Positions 17,302 through 27,328 are shown, counted from the stretch's first letter. The stretch is 64,000 bases of DNA from an uncultured Butyricimonas sp. (GCA_944321845.1 CALUMT010000037.1:59563-123562); one strand, 5' to 3'. Notes: generated by a model from the letters alone, not told the origin. A program made the numbers and translations.

Positions 17302-19095
17302 ATGAAACTGGTTGAATCAAAAGATATTTTGGGAGATTCTCATCGGCTGAATCGGCTGACGGATAGTGTCGTCAGCAAGTTGGTGATGTATATTCTGCGT
17401 TTGAATAAGTTGGATAAGTTGTACGCCAAGGTGTATGATGCCGATCCGGAGGCTTTCTTGGATAGCCTGATCGAGGCGTTGGGAGTGACAATAGAGATCA
17501 AGGATGAGGATTTGCAGAGAATACCGGCTTCGGGGCCTTTTATCACGATATCCAATCATCCGTTCGGGGGATTGGACAGCATTATCTTGATCAAGTTATT
17601 GATGAAGCGAAGACCGGATTATAAGGTAATGGCGAACTTCCTGTTGAAAAAGATCGAACCGATACGGGAGTATATCCTGGGAATCGAGCCGGTGGACGGT
17701 CGGGGGAAGGTGGATAAGGAGGCCGTGATGGCGGCCATCCGCCATGTCAAGGAGGGAAACCCGTTAGGGTTGTTCCCGGCGGGAGATGTTTCTTCCTATC
17801 GGGTGGATTCAAATCACGTGGAAGACCGGGAGTGGGATTCGTCCGTGTTGAAATTGGTCAAGATTGCCAAGGTGCCGGTGATCCCGATTTATTTCAAGGG
17901 ATCCAACAGTTTCCTGTTTTATTTGTTGGGGCTGATTCACCCGATGTTACGTACCGTGAAATTGCCTTCCGAGTTGCTGAATAAGAAGAATCGGGTCGTG
18001 AAAGTGCGGGTGGGTAACCCGATTGACGTGGCGACACAGGCCTCGTTTCATGATTTCGTGCAGTATGGCAAGTTTTTACGCGCGAAAACCTATATGTTGG
18101 GTTCTGCCCTGGAAGTGCGGAAGTTTTTCGTGAAATCGCAGAAAGCAGAGGCAAAGGTGGAAGATATTGTCCCGGAAATAGACGGGGAGATATTGAAGAA
18201 TGAGGTAGCCGGTATTCCGGATTACTTGTTGTTCAATATGAAGAACTATGCTGTCTATTGTGCACCTTCTTTCAAGATACCCAATGTGTTGAACGAGATA
18301 GGACGATTGCGGGAACTTACGTTCCGGGCCGTGGGAGAGGGGACGAACCGGAGTATTGACCTGGATGAATACGATTTGTATTATTATCATCTTTTCATTT
18401 GGGACACGGAGGAAGGAAAAATCGTGGGGGCTTACCGCGTGGGAAAGGGAAAAGAGGTGATCGACCGTTACGGGATAAAGGGATTCTATATCCATTCCCT
18501 GTTCAAGATGAAGAAGGGAATGTTGCCCGTGTTGTACGAGGCCATAGAATTGGGGCGTTCTTTCATCACGCAGGCTTACCAGCGGAAACCGCTTCCCTTG
18601 TTCCTGTTGTGGAAGGGGATTCTTTATTTCCTGCTCAAGAATCCGGAATATCGTTATTTGATCGGGCCGGTGACAATCAGCGGTAAATACACGACCGTGT
18701 CGAAGGAATTGATCATGCGCTTCATCAAAGCGAATTATTATGACAACGAACTGGCCGCTTACGTATCTCCCCGTTCCCGTTACGAGGTATCATCGGATGA
18801 TCCGGGAATTCAGGTGATGCTGGATGTGGCACATAAGGACATTTCGGTGTTGGACAAGATGATTGGGGATATCGAACCCTCGAGTGATAAGTTGCCCGTG
18901 TTGTTGAAAAAATATATTTCGTTGAACGCTAAGATTATCGGCTTTAATATAGATCCGAAGTTTAACATGTGTCTGGACGGGCTGCTTATTTTGGATCTTT
19001 TCGATGTGCCCATGAAGACCATAGAATCTTTGTCGAAAGAGATAAATGATGAGACAATCCTGAACCGCTTCTCTTCAGACAACATGGAAGTTTGA
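17302..19095 (+). CDS. OlsF-like bifunctional acyltransferase (PlsC plus GNAT)
   Basis: A 597-residue fusion. The N-terminal half (about 1-275) is a PlsC-type acyltransferase with the NHx4D box NHPFGGLD at 85-92 and LFPAGDVSSY near 157-166. The C-terminal half (about 300-520) is a hemolysin-type GNAT N-acyltransferase (LRELTFRAVGEG; DLYYYHLFIWD; IVGAYRVGKG). The same order is known in OlsF, where the GNAT part N-acylates an amino acid and the PlsC part adds the second chain, making ornithine lipids; the related Bacteroides enzymes make glycine lipids. The product is therefore probably an aminolipid of the envelope. It starts 14 bases after the DUF721 gene. Confidence 0.85.
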   Translation: MKLVESKDILGDSHRLNRLTDSVVSKLVMYILRLNKLDKLYAKVYDADPEAFLDSLIEALGVTIEIKDEDLQRIPASGPFITISNHPFGGLDSIILIKLLMKRRPDYKVMANFLLKKIEPIREYILGIEPVDGRGKVDKEAVMAAIRHVKEGNPLGLFPAGDVSSYRVDSNHVEDREWDSSVLKLVKIAKVPVIPIYFKGSNSFLFYLLGLIHPMLRTVKLPSELLNKKNRVVKVRVGNPIDVATQASFHDFVQYGKFLRAKTYMLGSALEVRKFFVKSQKAEAKVEDIVPEIDGEILKNEVAGIPDYLLFNMKNYAVYCAPSFKIPNVLNEIGRLRELTFRAVGEGTNRSIDLDEYDLYYYHLFIWDTEEGKIVGAYRVGKGKEVIDRYGIKGFYIHSLFKMKKGMLPVLYEAIELGRSFITQAYQRKPLPLFLLWKGILYFLLKNPEYRYLIGPVTISGKYTTVSKELIMRFIKANYYDNELAAYVSPRSRYEVSSDDPGIQVMLDVAHKDISVLDKMIGDIEPSSDKLPVLLKKYISLNAKIIGFNIDPKFNMCLDGLLILDLFDVPMKTIESLSKEINDETILNRFSSDNMEV

Positions 19096-19136
19096 CAAAA
19101 GCGGTGACGAGTTAATGAATATCCAAATTAAATTGA

Positions 19137-19793
19137 ATGTACGATATAATATATCTTTTTAAAGGCATGCTGGTGGGATTGATGGTTTCTGTCCCACTAG
19201 GTCCCATGGGAGTGTTGATTATCCAGAAAACCCTGCACAAGGGGGCATTGGCCGGTTTTATCGCGGGAATGGGAGCCGCTTCTGCGGATTTCTTTTACGC
19301 GTTGGTAGCGGCCTTCGGGTTGGGATTTGTTATTAATACGGTGCAGGCCCACGAGTTGTTGTTGCAGATTATTGGGGGAATTTTCTTGATAGTTATCGGC
19401 TTGAAGATTTATTTCGATAATCCGATACGTCAGATCCGTCAGCGGCGAAGCGGCCGAGTGAGCAAGAAAGGGTTGATCGGGGATTATTTGTCGTTATTCT
19501 TTTTAACGGTGTCGAATCCGATAACGGTTGTCGTGTTTATGGCCGTGTTCGCCGGAATGTCGGTATTCGGGGATTCTTCCTCGTTGTTGGGGGAATTGTT
19601 GGTCGTTATCGGGGTACTGCTGGGAGGAGCTGTCTGGTGGTACGTGCTTTCGACGCTGGTGAATATATTCCGGAAAAAATTCCGGTTACGGGTATTGGCT
19701 ACCATCAACCGGGTGTCCGGTATGATTATAGCCATTCTCGGGGCATTGGTCATTCTGGCGGCCTTTGCTCCTTTCAAGAAATTCCTCGTGTAA
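19137..19793 (+). CDS. LysE-family amino-acid exporter
   Basis: A 218-residue inner-membrane protein with about six hydrophobic helices. The N-terminal pattern VGLMVSVPLGPMGVLIIQKT contains the PxGP motif typical of LysE/RhtB exporters, followed by GFIAGMGAASADFFYALVAA. A basic loop near residues 95-112 separates the helix bundles. The exported substrate cannot be told. It converges tail to tail with hydE, with two bases between the stop codons and no terminator in between. Confidence 0.88.
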   Translation: MYDIIYLFKGMLVGLMVSVPLGPMGVLIIQKTLHKGALAGFIAGMGAASADFFYALVAAFGLGFVINTVQAHELLLQIIGGIFLIVIGLKIYFDNPIRQIRQRRSGRVSKKGLIGDYLSLFFLTVSNPITVVVFMAVFAGMSVFGDSSSLLGELLVVIGVLLGGAVWWYVLSTLVNIFRKKFRLRVLATINRVSGMIIAILGALVILAAFAPFKKFLV

Positions 19794-19795
19794 CC

Positions 19796-20857
19796 CTATT
19801 CCTTCGTGCGGTGGGCGAAATGTTGGGAATCACCCCATTCCCCGTAAGCGACCTGGCAGCCGCATCGTAGGATGCTTTTTTCGAGCTGGAGCATGGATTC
19901 TTTCGCCCCTTCATGTACTCCCGGTTTATTCTCGTATAACTTGTATAGAGTCCTGTTCGTGGTGGGAGTGATGTTGGGCATGACGACGTTGGCCCCGATT
20001 TCGAGGGCTTTCTCTCGCCCTTCCGGTTCTATCGCTTGCAGGGCCGTGGTGGCGGCGATATTGATATCCGGCATCATCAGGCGCAATAAGGCCACCATGT
20101 GCAGGGACAGACGCAAGCGTTGTTGTTGCGATAGCAGGAGGTGGCGGTATTGATACAGGGGGGTGGCATGATGTTCCAGGTAAGGTCCCATGCCGACCAT
20201 ATCGATATCCATGTTTTGCAGGAACAGTAAATCTTTTGCCAAATCTTCCGTTGTCTGAAAAGGAAGGCCGATCATGACTCCCGTGCCGACCTGGTAACCG
20301 CTTTCCCGGAGGTATTCCAGGCATTTTAAGCGGGTGTCATGGGAATGGTGTGTATCATGGGGATGGATTCGGGCATAAAGTTCCGGGTTCGAAGATTCGA
20401 TCCGTAGTAGATAGCGGTGAGCTCCGGCTTCTCTCCATTGCTTGTATGTCTCGAGGGATTGTTCTCCCAGCGAGAGCGTGATGCCTAATTCCCCGTTGCT
20501 TTGTTGCTTGATCTGCCGTAATAAACGGGTCACGCGGTTAGTGAAGGCTGAATCGCTACGTTCGCCACCTTGCAGGACAATGGACCCGAATCGGTGCGTG
20601 TGGGCGAAGGTGGCTGCGTCCAGAATCTCCTCGTCGGTCAACGAGTACCGTCCCGTGTCGGTATTTGATTTGCGTATGCCGCAATAAAGACAGTCTTTGG
20701 TACAGATATTTGAAATCTCTATCAATCCCCGGAGGTAGACAAAATTTCCGATAGTCTTGTTCTTTACCTCCTTGGCTTCGTTGTATAAATTCTTTTCTTC
20801 TTCTCCCTCGCAGTTGAGCAAGTGAACCAGTTCGGGGATGCTATATACTTTTTTCAT
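19796..20857 (-). CDS. hydE: [FeFe] hydrogenase maturase HydE, radical SAM
   Basis: A 353-residue radical SAM enzyme acting with HydG and HydF to build the H-cluster diiron site. The radical SAM cluster motif CTKDCLYC has cysteines at 52, 56 and 59. The TIM-barrel signatures IVLQGGERSD, LSLGEQSLETYKQWREAGAH and YLLRIESSNPELYARIHP are characteristic of HydE. It is about 9 kb from the hydrogenase genes at 30-38 kb and convergent with a LysE gene, so it is an orphan maturase in this window; HydF and HydG are not present here. The product should serve both [FeFe] hydrogenase-type proteins encoded further on. Confidence 0.93.
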   Translation of the reverse strand: MKKVYSIPELVHLLNCEGEEEKNLYNEAKEVKNKTIGNFVYLRGLIEISNICTKDCLYCGIRKSNTDTGRYSLTDEEILDAATFAHTHRFGSIVLQGGERSDSAFTNRVTRLLRQIKQQSNGELGITLSLGEQSLETYKQWREAGAHRYLLRIESSNPELYARIHPHDTHHSHDTRLKCLEYLRESGYQVGTGVMIGLPFQTTEDLAKDLLFLQNMDIDMVGMGPYLEHHATPLYQYRHLLLSQQQRLRLSLHMVALLRLMMPDINIAATTALQAIEPEGREKALEIGANVVMPNITPTTNRTLYKLYENKPGVHEGAKESMLQLEKSILRCGCQVAYGEWGDSQHFAHRTKE

Positions 20858-20935
20858 GTGTAATTCCTTTTTGCAAAAGTAATGAAAAGGGACGAGATAT
20901 TTTATTAAATTTGTTCTCGTGAAAATTGTCTTATT

Positions 20936-23662
20936 ATGATCAGAAAATTATTGCTTATTATATTGGGGTGTTTGTTGGTAGGGGGAATTGCTGTTTTTTT
21001 ATGGTGGGTAAATGCGAAAGAACAGGGAACGGAAATCCCTCGGGAAGCCTTTATTCCTGCTAATTCGGCCGTGGTGGTACACGCTAATCCGACGTTTCGT
21101 CTCTCAACGAAATTGACAACAATGTTTGATAAGGAGATTCAGGATTTTCAGGGAAGTCTGTTGGCCCGGGTCTTGACTTCATTGAAGCAAAAAGGGCTGG
21201 CCGATACCACGATGACTACATGGGCATTTCGGGTTGAAGGGAAAAATATCGTGAGAAAATTAATCATCCTGGATTGTGGCAATCTGTTCGAGCGGGGGAA
21301 TATCTATCCATTCGTTACTGCTTTGGCAGGGAAGGATAAAAGTCGCGAGAAAACTTATGATGACCATAAGATTTGTGTATTGCAAGGGCAGCGTAAGGAG
21401 AATGTGGCTGTTACCGTGGCGGGGAATAGAATATTGCTTTCGGATTCGGAATTGTATATTGAAGATGTTATCCGTCAATTGCAGAAGGGAAATGATTCGC
21501 CTGTCCATGCCCGTTTCAAGGAAGTGAATCGTTATTTTTCGGAAATGGCCGGTTTGAATGTCTTTTTGAATACCGGAGCCTTCTCGGATTTGCTGCCATT
21601 GTTTATAGATAAGCGGATCGTGTCCGACAAAATGGATATTTCCACGTGGTTTGAATGGGGAGGCGTTGATGTGGACGTGAACGATGATGGGGTGAATTTT
21701 AATGGTTTCCTGTATTACGATGCCGGGTTGCGTTCATTCCCTGCCGTGTTGAAAGGGCAACGGCCGGGGGAAATGCAATTGGATAAGGTGCTTCCAGCCT
21801 CTTCATTGTCTGCAAGTGCTTTAGTGCTGAGTGACGTGAATATGTACCTGGAGTCATTGGATAAGTTCCGTTTCCATGCCGGCCAGGCAGAGAAGAACCG
21901 TAAGCGGAAACAGGAATATGCCCGCTTGTTCGGGAATGACTTCGAGAAGAAGTGGAATGAATTGGTGGGTGGCGAATGGGCCAAGGGAATATTGTCTTAT
22001 GAGGGAGAGGAGAAATCCGAGGAAGGAGTTATTGTACTCCAGGTTAAGGTCGGGAGTTTGGCGACGGAATTAATTCATGAGATGCTGGAACAGTATGCCC
22101 GAGCCGCGAAAAAGTCTGTCGCAGATTTCAAAGGAAGTTTCCGATTGGATAATTCGAAAGATGTCATTTATTATCATTTCCCGGCTACAGATTTCGTGTC
22201 CGTTATGTGGGGAGATATTTTTGACGGGATGGCGGCTAATTATGTTCTGGTGGAGGATAATAACGTGGTGTTTGCTTCCTCGCGGGAAGCTATGCGTTCT
22301 TTCGCCCGGGATAGGGCAAGACGGCTTAGCCTTCGGGATCAGGAATGGTACCAGAAGATAAGGGAAAAACTTTCCCGGGATGGGAATTGGATGTATTTGT
22401 CCAATGTCCCCTCCGCGTTATCTTTTTACGAGGACGCGAGTGTCGGGGTTTGGAAATCTTACCTGAAGGAAAACAGGGAAAAATTGGCGGAATTCCCGGC
22501 TCTTGGTCTGCAATGGTCCAACGAAGGGGATATGTTGTATAGTATTTTGTTTTTAAGCACGGATGAGGTCGCCCGGAAAGAGGCCCAGCTGATTTGGCAG
22601 ACAAAACTGGATGCCCCTTTGGCGATAAAGCCGGCTATCGTGAAAAACCATAACACGGGAGGGCGGGAAGTGTTCGTGCAGGACGAGAAAAACACCATTT
22701 ACCTGATTGACGATGATGGGCGTGTGTTATGGAAACTGCCGATAGAGGGACGGATTAACAGCGAAATCTTTCAGGTAGATATGTATAAGAATGGAAAGTT
22801 GCAATATCTTTTTTCCACGCCTTCACACCTGTATTTAATAGACCGTAACGGGAACTACCTGCCGCGATACCCGTTGTCATTACCTTCCTCCTCCAAGCAG
22901 GGCATGTCCTTGTGTGATTACGAGGGAAATCGGGATTACCGGATATTCATTCCGGGAGATGACCGCCGGATATATCTTTATGATTTGACGGGTAATCAGG
23001 TGCAGGGGTGGAATATTCCCCGTTGTGACAATGATATTGTTTCCCGGGTATCCCATTTCCGGGTTTCCGGTAAGGATTATATCGTGTACGCGGGACAGCA
23101 TCGTCTTTATATATTGGATCGGCGAGGGAAGGAACGGGTTCGGGTGTCGGAATTGTTGAATTTGCCTGATACTACTTATTTATACTTGACCCGGGTATCC
23201 GACAAGGCTTGTATCGCACTGAATGACGTGGACGGAAATTTCTTGCTGGTGGATTTCTCGGGTAAAGTGACCACCGTTAAGCCGGATAAAATGGAGAAGG
23301 GCGGATGGTTGAACGTGGATGACGTGAACGGGGATGGCGTGGATGAATTCGTGTATTCCCGTGGGGACTGTTTGCGCGTGTACTCGAATCAAGGTAAGTT
23401 ACTGGAGGAACACGAGTGGAAGGGAGCTCGTCTGGATTATCCGTACGTGTACCGTTTTTCAGCCCGGGATATTCGGATCGGAGGGGTTGACCGTGCTCGT
23501 GAGAACCTTTTCCTGACGGACGGGAAGGAACTTTCCAAGGGATTCCCGCTATCGGGAACGACTCCTTTCTCCATCGCTTTCGGGGGAACGGGAACCTCGG
23601 GATTTTATTTATTCGCCGGCGATCATGGAGAACATTTATTAAAGTATCAGGTGGCTCGTTAA
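20936..23662 (+). CDS. Large membrane-anchored DUF3352-like protein with beta-propeller C-terminus
   Basis: A 908-residue protein with an N-terminal membrane helix (about 4-24, LLLIILGCLLVGGIAVFLWW) that anchors a periplasmic body. Residues 30-560 look like a DUF3352-type domain (IPANSAVVVHANP at its start). From about 570 a propeller-like region carries PQQ-type strands (TIYLIDDDGRVLWKLPIEG; LYLIDRNGNYLP) and near 795 an EF-hand-like VCBS loop, DVNGDGVDEF. No catalytic motif is visible. It is transcribed divergently from hydE with a short AT-rich spacer. The function is unknown. Confidence 0.7.
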   Translation: MIRKLLLIILGCLLVGGIAVFLWWVNAKEQGTEIPREAFIPANSAVVVHANPTFRLSTKLTTMFDKEIQDFQGSLLARVLTSLKQKGLADTTMTTWAFRVEGKNIVRKLIILDCGNLFERGNIYPFVTALAGKDKSREKTYDDHKICVLQGQRKENVAVTVAGNRILLSDSELYIEDVIRQLQKGNDSPVHARFKEVNRYFSEMAGLNVFLNTGAFSDLLPLFIDKRIVSDKMDISTWFEWGGVDVDVNDDGVNFNGFLYYDAGLRSFPAVLKGQRPGEMQLDKVLPASSLSASALVLSDVNMYLESLDKFRFHAGQAEKNRKRKQEYARLFGNDFEKKWNELVGGEWAKGILSYEGEEKSEEGVIVLQVKVGSLATELIHEMLEQYARAAKKSVADFKGSFRLDNSKDVIYYHFPATDFVSVMWGDIFDGMAANYVLVEDNNVVFASSREAMRSFARDRARRLSLRDQEWYQKIREKLSRDGNWMYLSNVPSALSFYEDASVGVWKSYLKENREKLAEFPALGLQWSNEGDMLYSILFLSTDEVARKEAQLIWQTKLDAPLAIKPAIVKNHNTGGREVFVQDEKNTIYLIDDDGRVLWKLPIEGRINSEIFQVDMYKNGKLQYLFSTPSHLYLIDRNGNYLPRYPLSLPSSSKQGMSLCDYEGNRDYRIFIPGDDRRIYLYDLTGNQVQGWNIPRCDNDIVSRVSHFRVSGKDYIVYAGQHRLYILDRRGKERVRVSELLNLPDTTYLYLTRVSDKACIALNDVDGNFLLVDFSGKVTTVKPDKMEKGGWLNVDDVNGDGVDEFVYSRGDCLRVYSNQGKLLEEHEWKGARLDYPYVYRFSARDIRIGGVDRARENLFLTDGKELSKGFPLSGTTPFSIAFGGTGTSGFYLFAGDHGEHLLKYQVAR

Positions 23663-23758
23663 CGTTTCGTTTGCTATTCCTTGTTGTTGTTTTTCGGTAA
23701 TTAGGGCTGCTTTAAGAAATAATCCGGGGGGATTAACACAAAATTAAAATAGGTAGAT

Positions 23759-23789
23759 TTTGTTCCTTCGGTTAAAGCCTCTATATTTG
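23759..23789 (+). promoter_or_regulatory. Bacteroidetes-type promoter of the TldD/TldE-like pair
   Basis: TTTG at 23759-23762 and TATATTTG at 23782-23789 are separated by 19 bases. The predicted transcript starts about 55 bases before the ATG at 23852. Confidence 0.85.
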
Positions 23790-23851
23790 TTAACGAAAAT
23801 AGTGCGTGATCTTTTAGATCGTTTTTGTTAAACAGATTAAACAAATTACAG

Positions 23852-25552
23852 ATGAGAAAAACAAAATTATTTTTTATCTCTTGTCTTCTACTGCTGGCCT
23901 TCGGACCGGGGGCTTTTGCACAACAAGATGATAAGTTGTTGCAATTGTTGAAAGACGAGTTGAACAAGGAGATGCAAGAACTGAAAAAGCAGGAAAATCC
24001 TCCCTATCACATGAATTTTAGAGTGATGGACGAACGCGTAGTGAACATTTCCGCCAATTTTGGTGTGTTGCAGGGTGTGGCGGATCAACATACTCGCACG
24101 TTGGTTCCTCAAATCCGTGTAGGTAGCAAAGAACTGGATAACTTTAAATACAACCCGATGGGTTCCCCGACAACGACCCGCACCTCTTCTTCTATGGCTT
24201 ATTTGCCCGTGGAAGGGGATAACTGGGAAGAGGCAATTCGTCAGGCAATCTGGGCTGAGGTGGAAAGCCGTTATGAATTTGCCGTGCAATCTTACCAACA
24301 GGCAAAAACCAAAAGTACGGTGTCCGTTGCGGACGAGGACAAGGCTCCTTGTTTCTCCGATGCCCCGGTAGAAAAGTACTACGAGGCACCCCTTCCAGCC
24401 GACAGGCAAACGATTGATAAGGAAGCTTGGGAGAAAAGACTGAAAGAAATCTCTGCAGCCTTCAAGGCATGTCCCGAATTACAGAGTGGTTCTGCCAGCA
24501 TTACCTTTAAAGTGTTGCGGACCTATTTCGTGAATACCGAGGGGACTGAGGTGGTGCAGAATCGCACTTATGCCCGCGTAATGTTGTCAGCTTCCATGAA
24601 AGCGGATGATGGTATGGAATTACCCTTGAACAAAGATTATTTCGCTTACGAGTTGAAAGACCTTCCGAGTAATGACCTGATTATTGCCGATGCCCGCAAA
24701 ATGGTTGAGCAATTGAAGGCTTTGAAGAAGGCTCCCGTGGCAGATCCTTACACGGGTCCGGCTTTGTTGTCCGGTCCGGCAAGTGGTGTGTTCTTCCACG
24801 AGATCTTCGGTCACCGTATCGAGGGACATCGTTTGAAAGGCGGTGGTGAGACCTTCAAGAAGATGGTTGGCCAGGAAGTATTGCCGCAAGCATTTCAGGT
24901 GTATTGCGATCCGACCATGAAAGAATATCACGGTACGAAATTGAATGGCTATTATTTGTACGACGACCAAGGCGTGAAAGCCCGTCGTGTTGACGTGGTG
25001 AAAGACGGTGTCTTGCACGAGTTCCTGATGAGCCGCGTGCCTCTGGATGGTTTCCCTTCCAGCAACGGACACGGTCGTACTTCCGGCGGTGGAGACCCTG
25101 TATCCCGTCAGTCCAACCTGGTTGTGGAGACAACAGCTCCTTACACGGAAGCAGAATTGCGTCAGATGTTGATCGATGAGGCTAAACGTCAGGGCAAGGA
25201 ATACGGCTATTATTTCAAGAGCGTGACCAGTGGATTCACTTATACGGGCGAGGGTGGTTCCTTGAACTCCTTCAATGTTACTCCGTTGGAAGTGTATCGT
25301 GTCTTCGTGGACGGACGTCCGGACCAATTGGTTCGTGGGGTAGACTTGATTGGAACCCCGTTGTCCATGTTCTCTAATATCATGGCCGCGGGAGATACTC
25401 CCAGCACCTTTACCGGAGAGTGCGGTGCGGAATCAGGTTGGGTGCCCGTTACGGCAAGTTCACCGATGATTTTCTGTACCAAGATTGAGACGCAACGTCG
25501 GGAGAAATCTAAAGATCTTCCTCCGATCTTACCGGCTCCGGATGCAAAATAA
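23852..25552 (+). CDS. Exported TldD-like metalloprotease
   Basis: A 566-residue TldD/PmbA-family zinc metalloprotease with a signal peptide (ISCLLLLAFGPGAFAQ), which the cytosolic TldD of Escherichia coli lacks. The HExxxH zinc motif is present in HEIFGHRIEGH near residue 316. TldD signatures follow: GYYLYDDQGVKARRVDVVKDG, SSNGHGRTS and the C-terminal GECGAESGWVPVTAS. TldD works in a pair with catalytically inert TldE, trimming peptides inside the shared cavity. The next gene is such a partner. The ATG at 23852 begins the signal peptide; the upstream TTG frame only adds residues before it. Confidence 0.92.
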   Translation: MRKTKLFFISCLLLLAFGPGAFAQQDDKLLQLLKDELNKEMQELKKQENPPYHMNFRVMDERVVNISANFGVLQGVADQHTRTLVPQIRVGSKELDNFKYNPMGSPTTTRTSSSMAYLPVEGDNWEEAIRQAIWAEVESRYEFAVQSYQQAKTKSTVSVADEDKAPCFSDAPVEKYYEAPLPADRQTIDKEAWEKRLKEISAAFKACPELQSGSASITFKVLRTYFVNTEGTEVVQNRTYARVMLSASMKADDGMELPLNKDYFAYELKDLPSNDLIIADARKMVEQLKALKKAPVADPYTGPALLSGPASGVFFHEIFGHRIEGHRLKGGGETFKKMVGQEVLPQAFQVYCDPTMKEYHGTKLNGYYLYDDQGVKARRVDVVKDGVLHEFLMSRVPLDGFPSSNGHGRTSGGGDPVSRQSNLVVETTAPYTEAELRQMLIDEAKRQGKEYGYYFKSVTSGFTYTGEGGSLNSFNVTPLEVYRVFVDGRPDQLVRGVDLIGTPLSMFSNIMAAGDTPSTFTGECGAESGWVPVTASSPMIFCTKIETQRREKSKDLPPILPAPDAK

Positions 25553-25588
25553 ATATAGAGGAAAAAATAGAGAAGTATAATTTATTAA

Positions 25589-27250
25589 ATGAAGACTGTA
25601 ATGCGATATTATATATTACTTTTTTTAGTTATCCTGTTTGCAGGCCCTGTTGCTGCTCAAAACGAGACCGATGAAGTTATTTTTAAGGCCATGCAGGATG
25701 AGATGAAAAGAACCCAGGAGCAATTGGTATTGCCCAACATGGAAAAGCCTTTTTATATCTCGTATTCGGTAGCCCGTTCCCGTCAGTTTGAAGTTGCGGG
25801 AGTATTAGGGGGAATTATCAATTCAACCGTGAGCGATTGGGGTACGGTATGTGGTGCGCAATTGTTGCTGGGGGATTACCAGCACACGAATGACACCCGT
25901 TACGTGGGACAGTCTCCCAAGATCGGTAGTGCTTCCGAGTTGGATTATGACATGCTTCGCCGCAGCTTCTGGATACTTTCCGATGCCGTTTACAAGTATG
26001 CCTTGCAGGAAGATGCCGCCAAGAAATCCTACTTGAAAACAAATCCGTTGTCTCCGGAAATCGCCGCTTTGCCGGAATTGACGAAGGCCGACCCGATCAA
26101 GAAAATCGTGGAACGCAAAAAAACTTTTAACATTGATCAGGAAAAATGGGAAAAGATTGTCAGCGAAGTGTCCGCTATCTTTAAGGAATACAAGGATATC
26201 TACAATTCTTCCGTGGGTGTTGTCGGAACGGAAATCGACTTCTACAAGCAGACGAGCGAGGGGGTAACCTTGAAACAACCGATGTCCTATGTCACCTTCT
26301 ATGCTTCTGGTTACGTGTTGACCGAGGACGGTGTAAAGATAAACGATAGCTACTCCGTGTTGGCCGCTACTCCGGATGATCTTCCTTCTCTGGAGGAATT
26401 GAAAAAAGGCGTGCGTGCTTTTGCTGAGGATTTGTTGAAATTGAAGACTGTTCCGGTAATCGATGAATATTATTCCGGTCCGGTATTGTTCGAGGGAGCG
26501 GCAAGTTCTGCTATCTTCACCGGTAACCTGTTACATCAGGGCGGATTGTTCGCGTTGCGTACCCAACTGGGACAAAAACAACCCCAGACCTTGGAGAACC
26601 GTGTTGGACGTAAGATTATCGACAGCCGTTTGACCGTGAAGAACTATACCACGCTTGATAAATACAATGGCGTAGACTTGTTGGGTGCTTACGAGATTGA
26701 CGCCGAGGGAGTCGTTCCTGCCAAGGAAATGACGCTCGTGGAAAACGGTATCCTGAAGATGTTCCTGAACGGTCGCATCCCGACCTTGAAAGCCCCGAAA
26801 TCAACCGGTAGCTCTCGTTTCCTGGCCACGGGTTCTGACATTGTTTACGTGACAGCTCCTGGAACTATCCACATCCAAGTGGACAAAGGCATGAAGCAAG
26901 AGAAAATGAAGAAAGCCCTGATTAAGGCAGCCAAGGAAGAAGGATTGGATTACGCTTACATCGTGCGTGACTTCGGGGGATTGGCTTCCCACATCTACAA
27001 GGTAGACGTGAAGGATGGTAGCGAAACCCAGGTGCGTTTCGGTACCGTGGGAGGTATCAACTTGTCCAAGATGAAACGTATGCTCCAAATCTCCAGCAAG
27101 GAGAACGTGAGCAACTATATCCTGAACCGTCAGACCCTCTCTTCTTTGATTTACCCGGCTTCCATCCTGATCGAGGATGTTGAAATCAACGAAAACAAAC
27201 CGAGTAAAGAAAAGACCCCGGCTTTGACCTTCCCCTTGCAACGTGATTAA
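25589..27250 (+). CDS. Exported TldE/PmbA-like partner lacking the zinc motif
   Basis: A 553-residue TldD/PmbA-family protein with a signal peptide ending near PVAAQ. At the position of HExxxH in its neighbour it has SSAIFTGNLLHQGG, so it has no zinc site. The C-terminal fold segments (VENGILKMFLNGRIPTLKAP; RFGTVGGINLSKMKRMLQIS) are kept. This matches the TldE role as the inert half of a TldD/TldE dimer, here probably periplasmic. It starts 36 bases after the TldD-like gene and a terminator follows. Confidence 0.87.
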   Translation: MKTVMRYYILLFLVILFAGPVAAQNETDEVIFKAMQDEMKRTQEQLVLPNMEKPFYISYSVARSRQFEVAGVLGGIINSTVSDWGTVCGAQLLLGDYQHTNDTRYVGQSPKIGSASELDYDMLRRSFWILSDAVYKYALQEDAAKKSYLKTNPLSPEIAALPELTKADPIKKIVERKKTFNIDQEKWEKIVSEVSAIFKEYKDIYNSSVGVVGTEIDFYKQTSEGVTLKQPMSYVTFYASGYVLTEDGVKINDSYSVLAATPDDLPSLEELKKGVRAFAEDLLKLKTVPVIDEYYSGPVLFEGAASSAIFTGNLLHQGGLFALRTQLGQKQPQTLENRVGRKIIDSRLTVKNYTTLDKYNGVDLLGAYEIDAEGVVPAKEMTLVENGILKMFLNGRIPTLKAPKSTGSSRFLATGSDIVYVTAPGTIHIQVDKGMKQEKMKKALIKAAKEEGLDYAYIVRDFGGLASHIYKVDVKDGSETQVRFGTVGGINLSKMKRMLQISSKENVSNYILNRQTLSSLIYPASILIEDVEINENKPSKEKTPALTFPLQRD

Positions 27251-27270
27251 GGAAAAAAGGATATAAAATA

Positions 27271-27305
27271 AAAGCTGCTCCCGCAAGGGAGCAGCTTTTA
27301 TTTTT
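27271..27305 (+). terminator. Terminator after the TldD/TldE-like pair
   Basis: AAAGCTGCTCCC and GGGAGCAGCTTT form a perfect 12-bp stem with a four-base loop, followed by TATTTTT. Confidence 0.93.
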
Positions 27306-27328
27306 AAGGGAAAAGAGCGTGAATTCTT

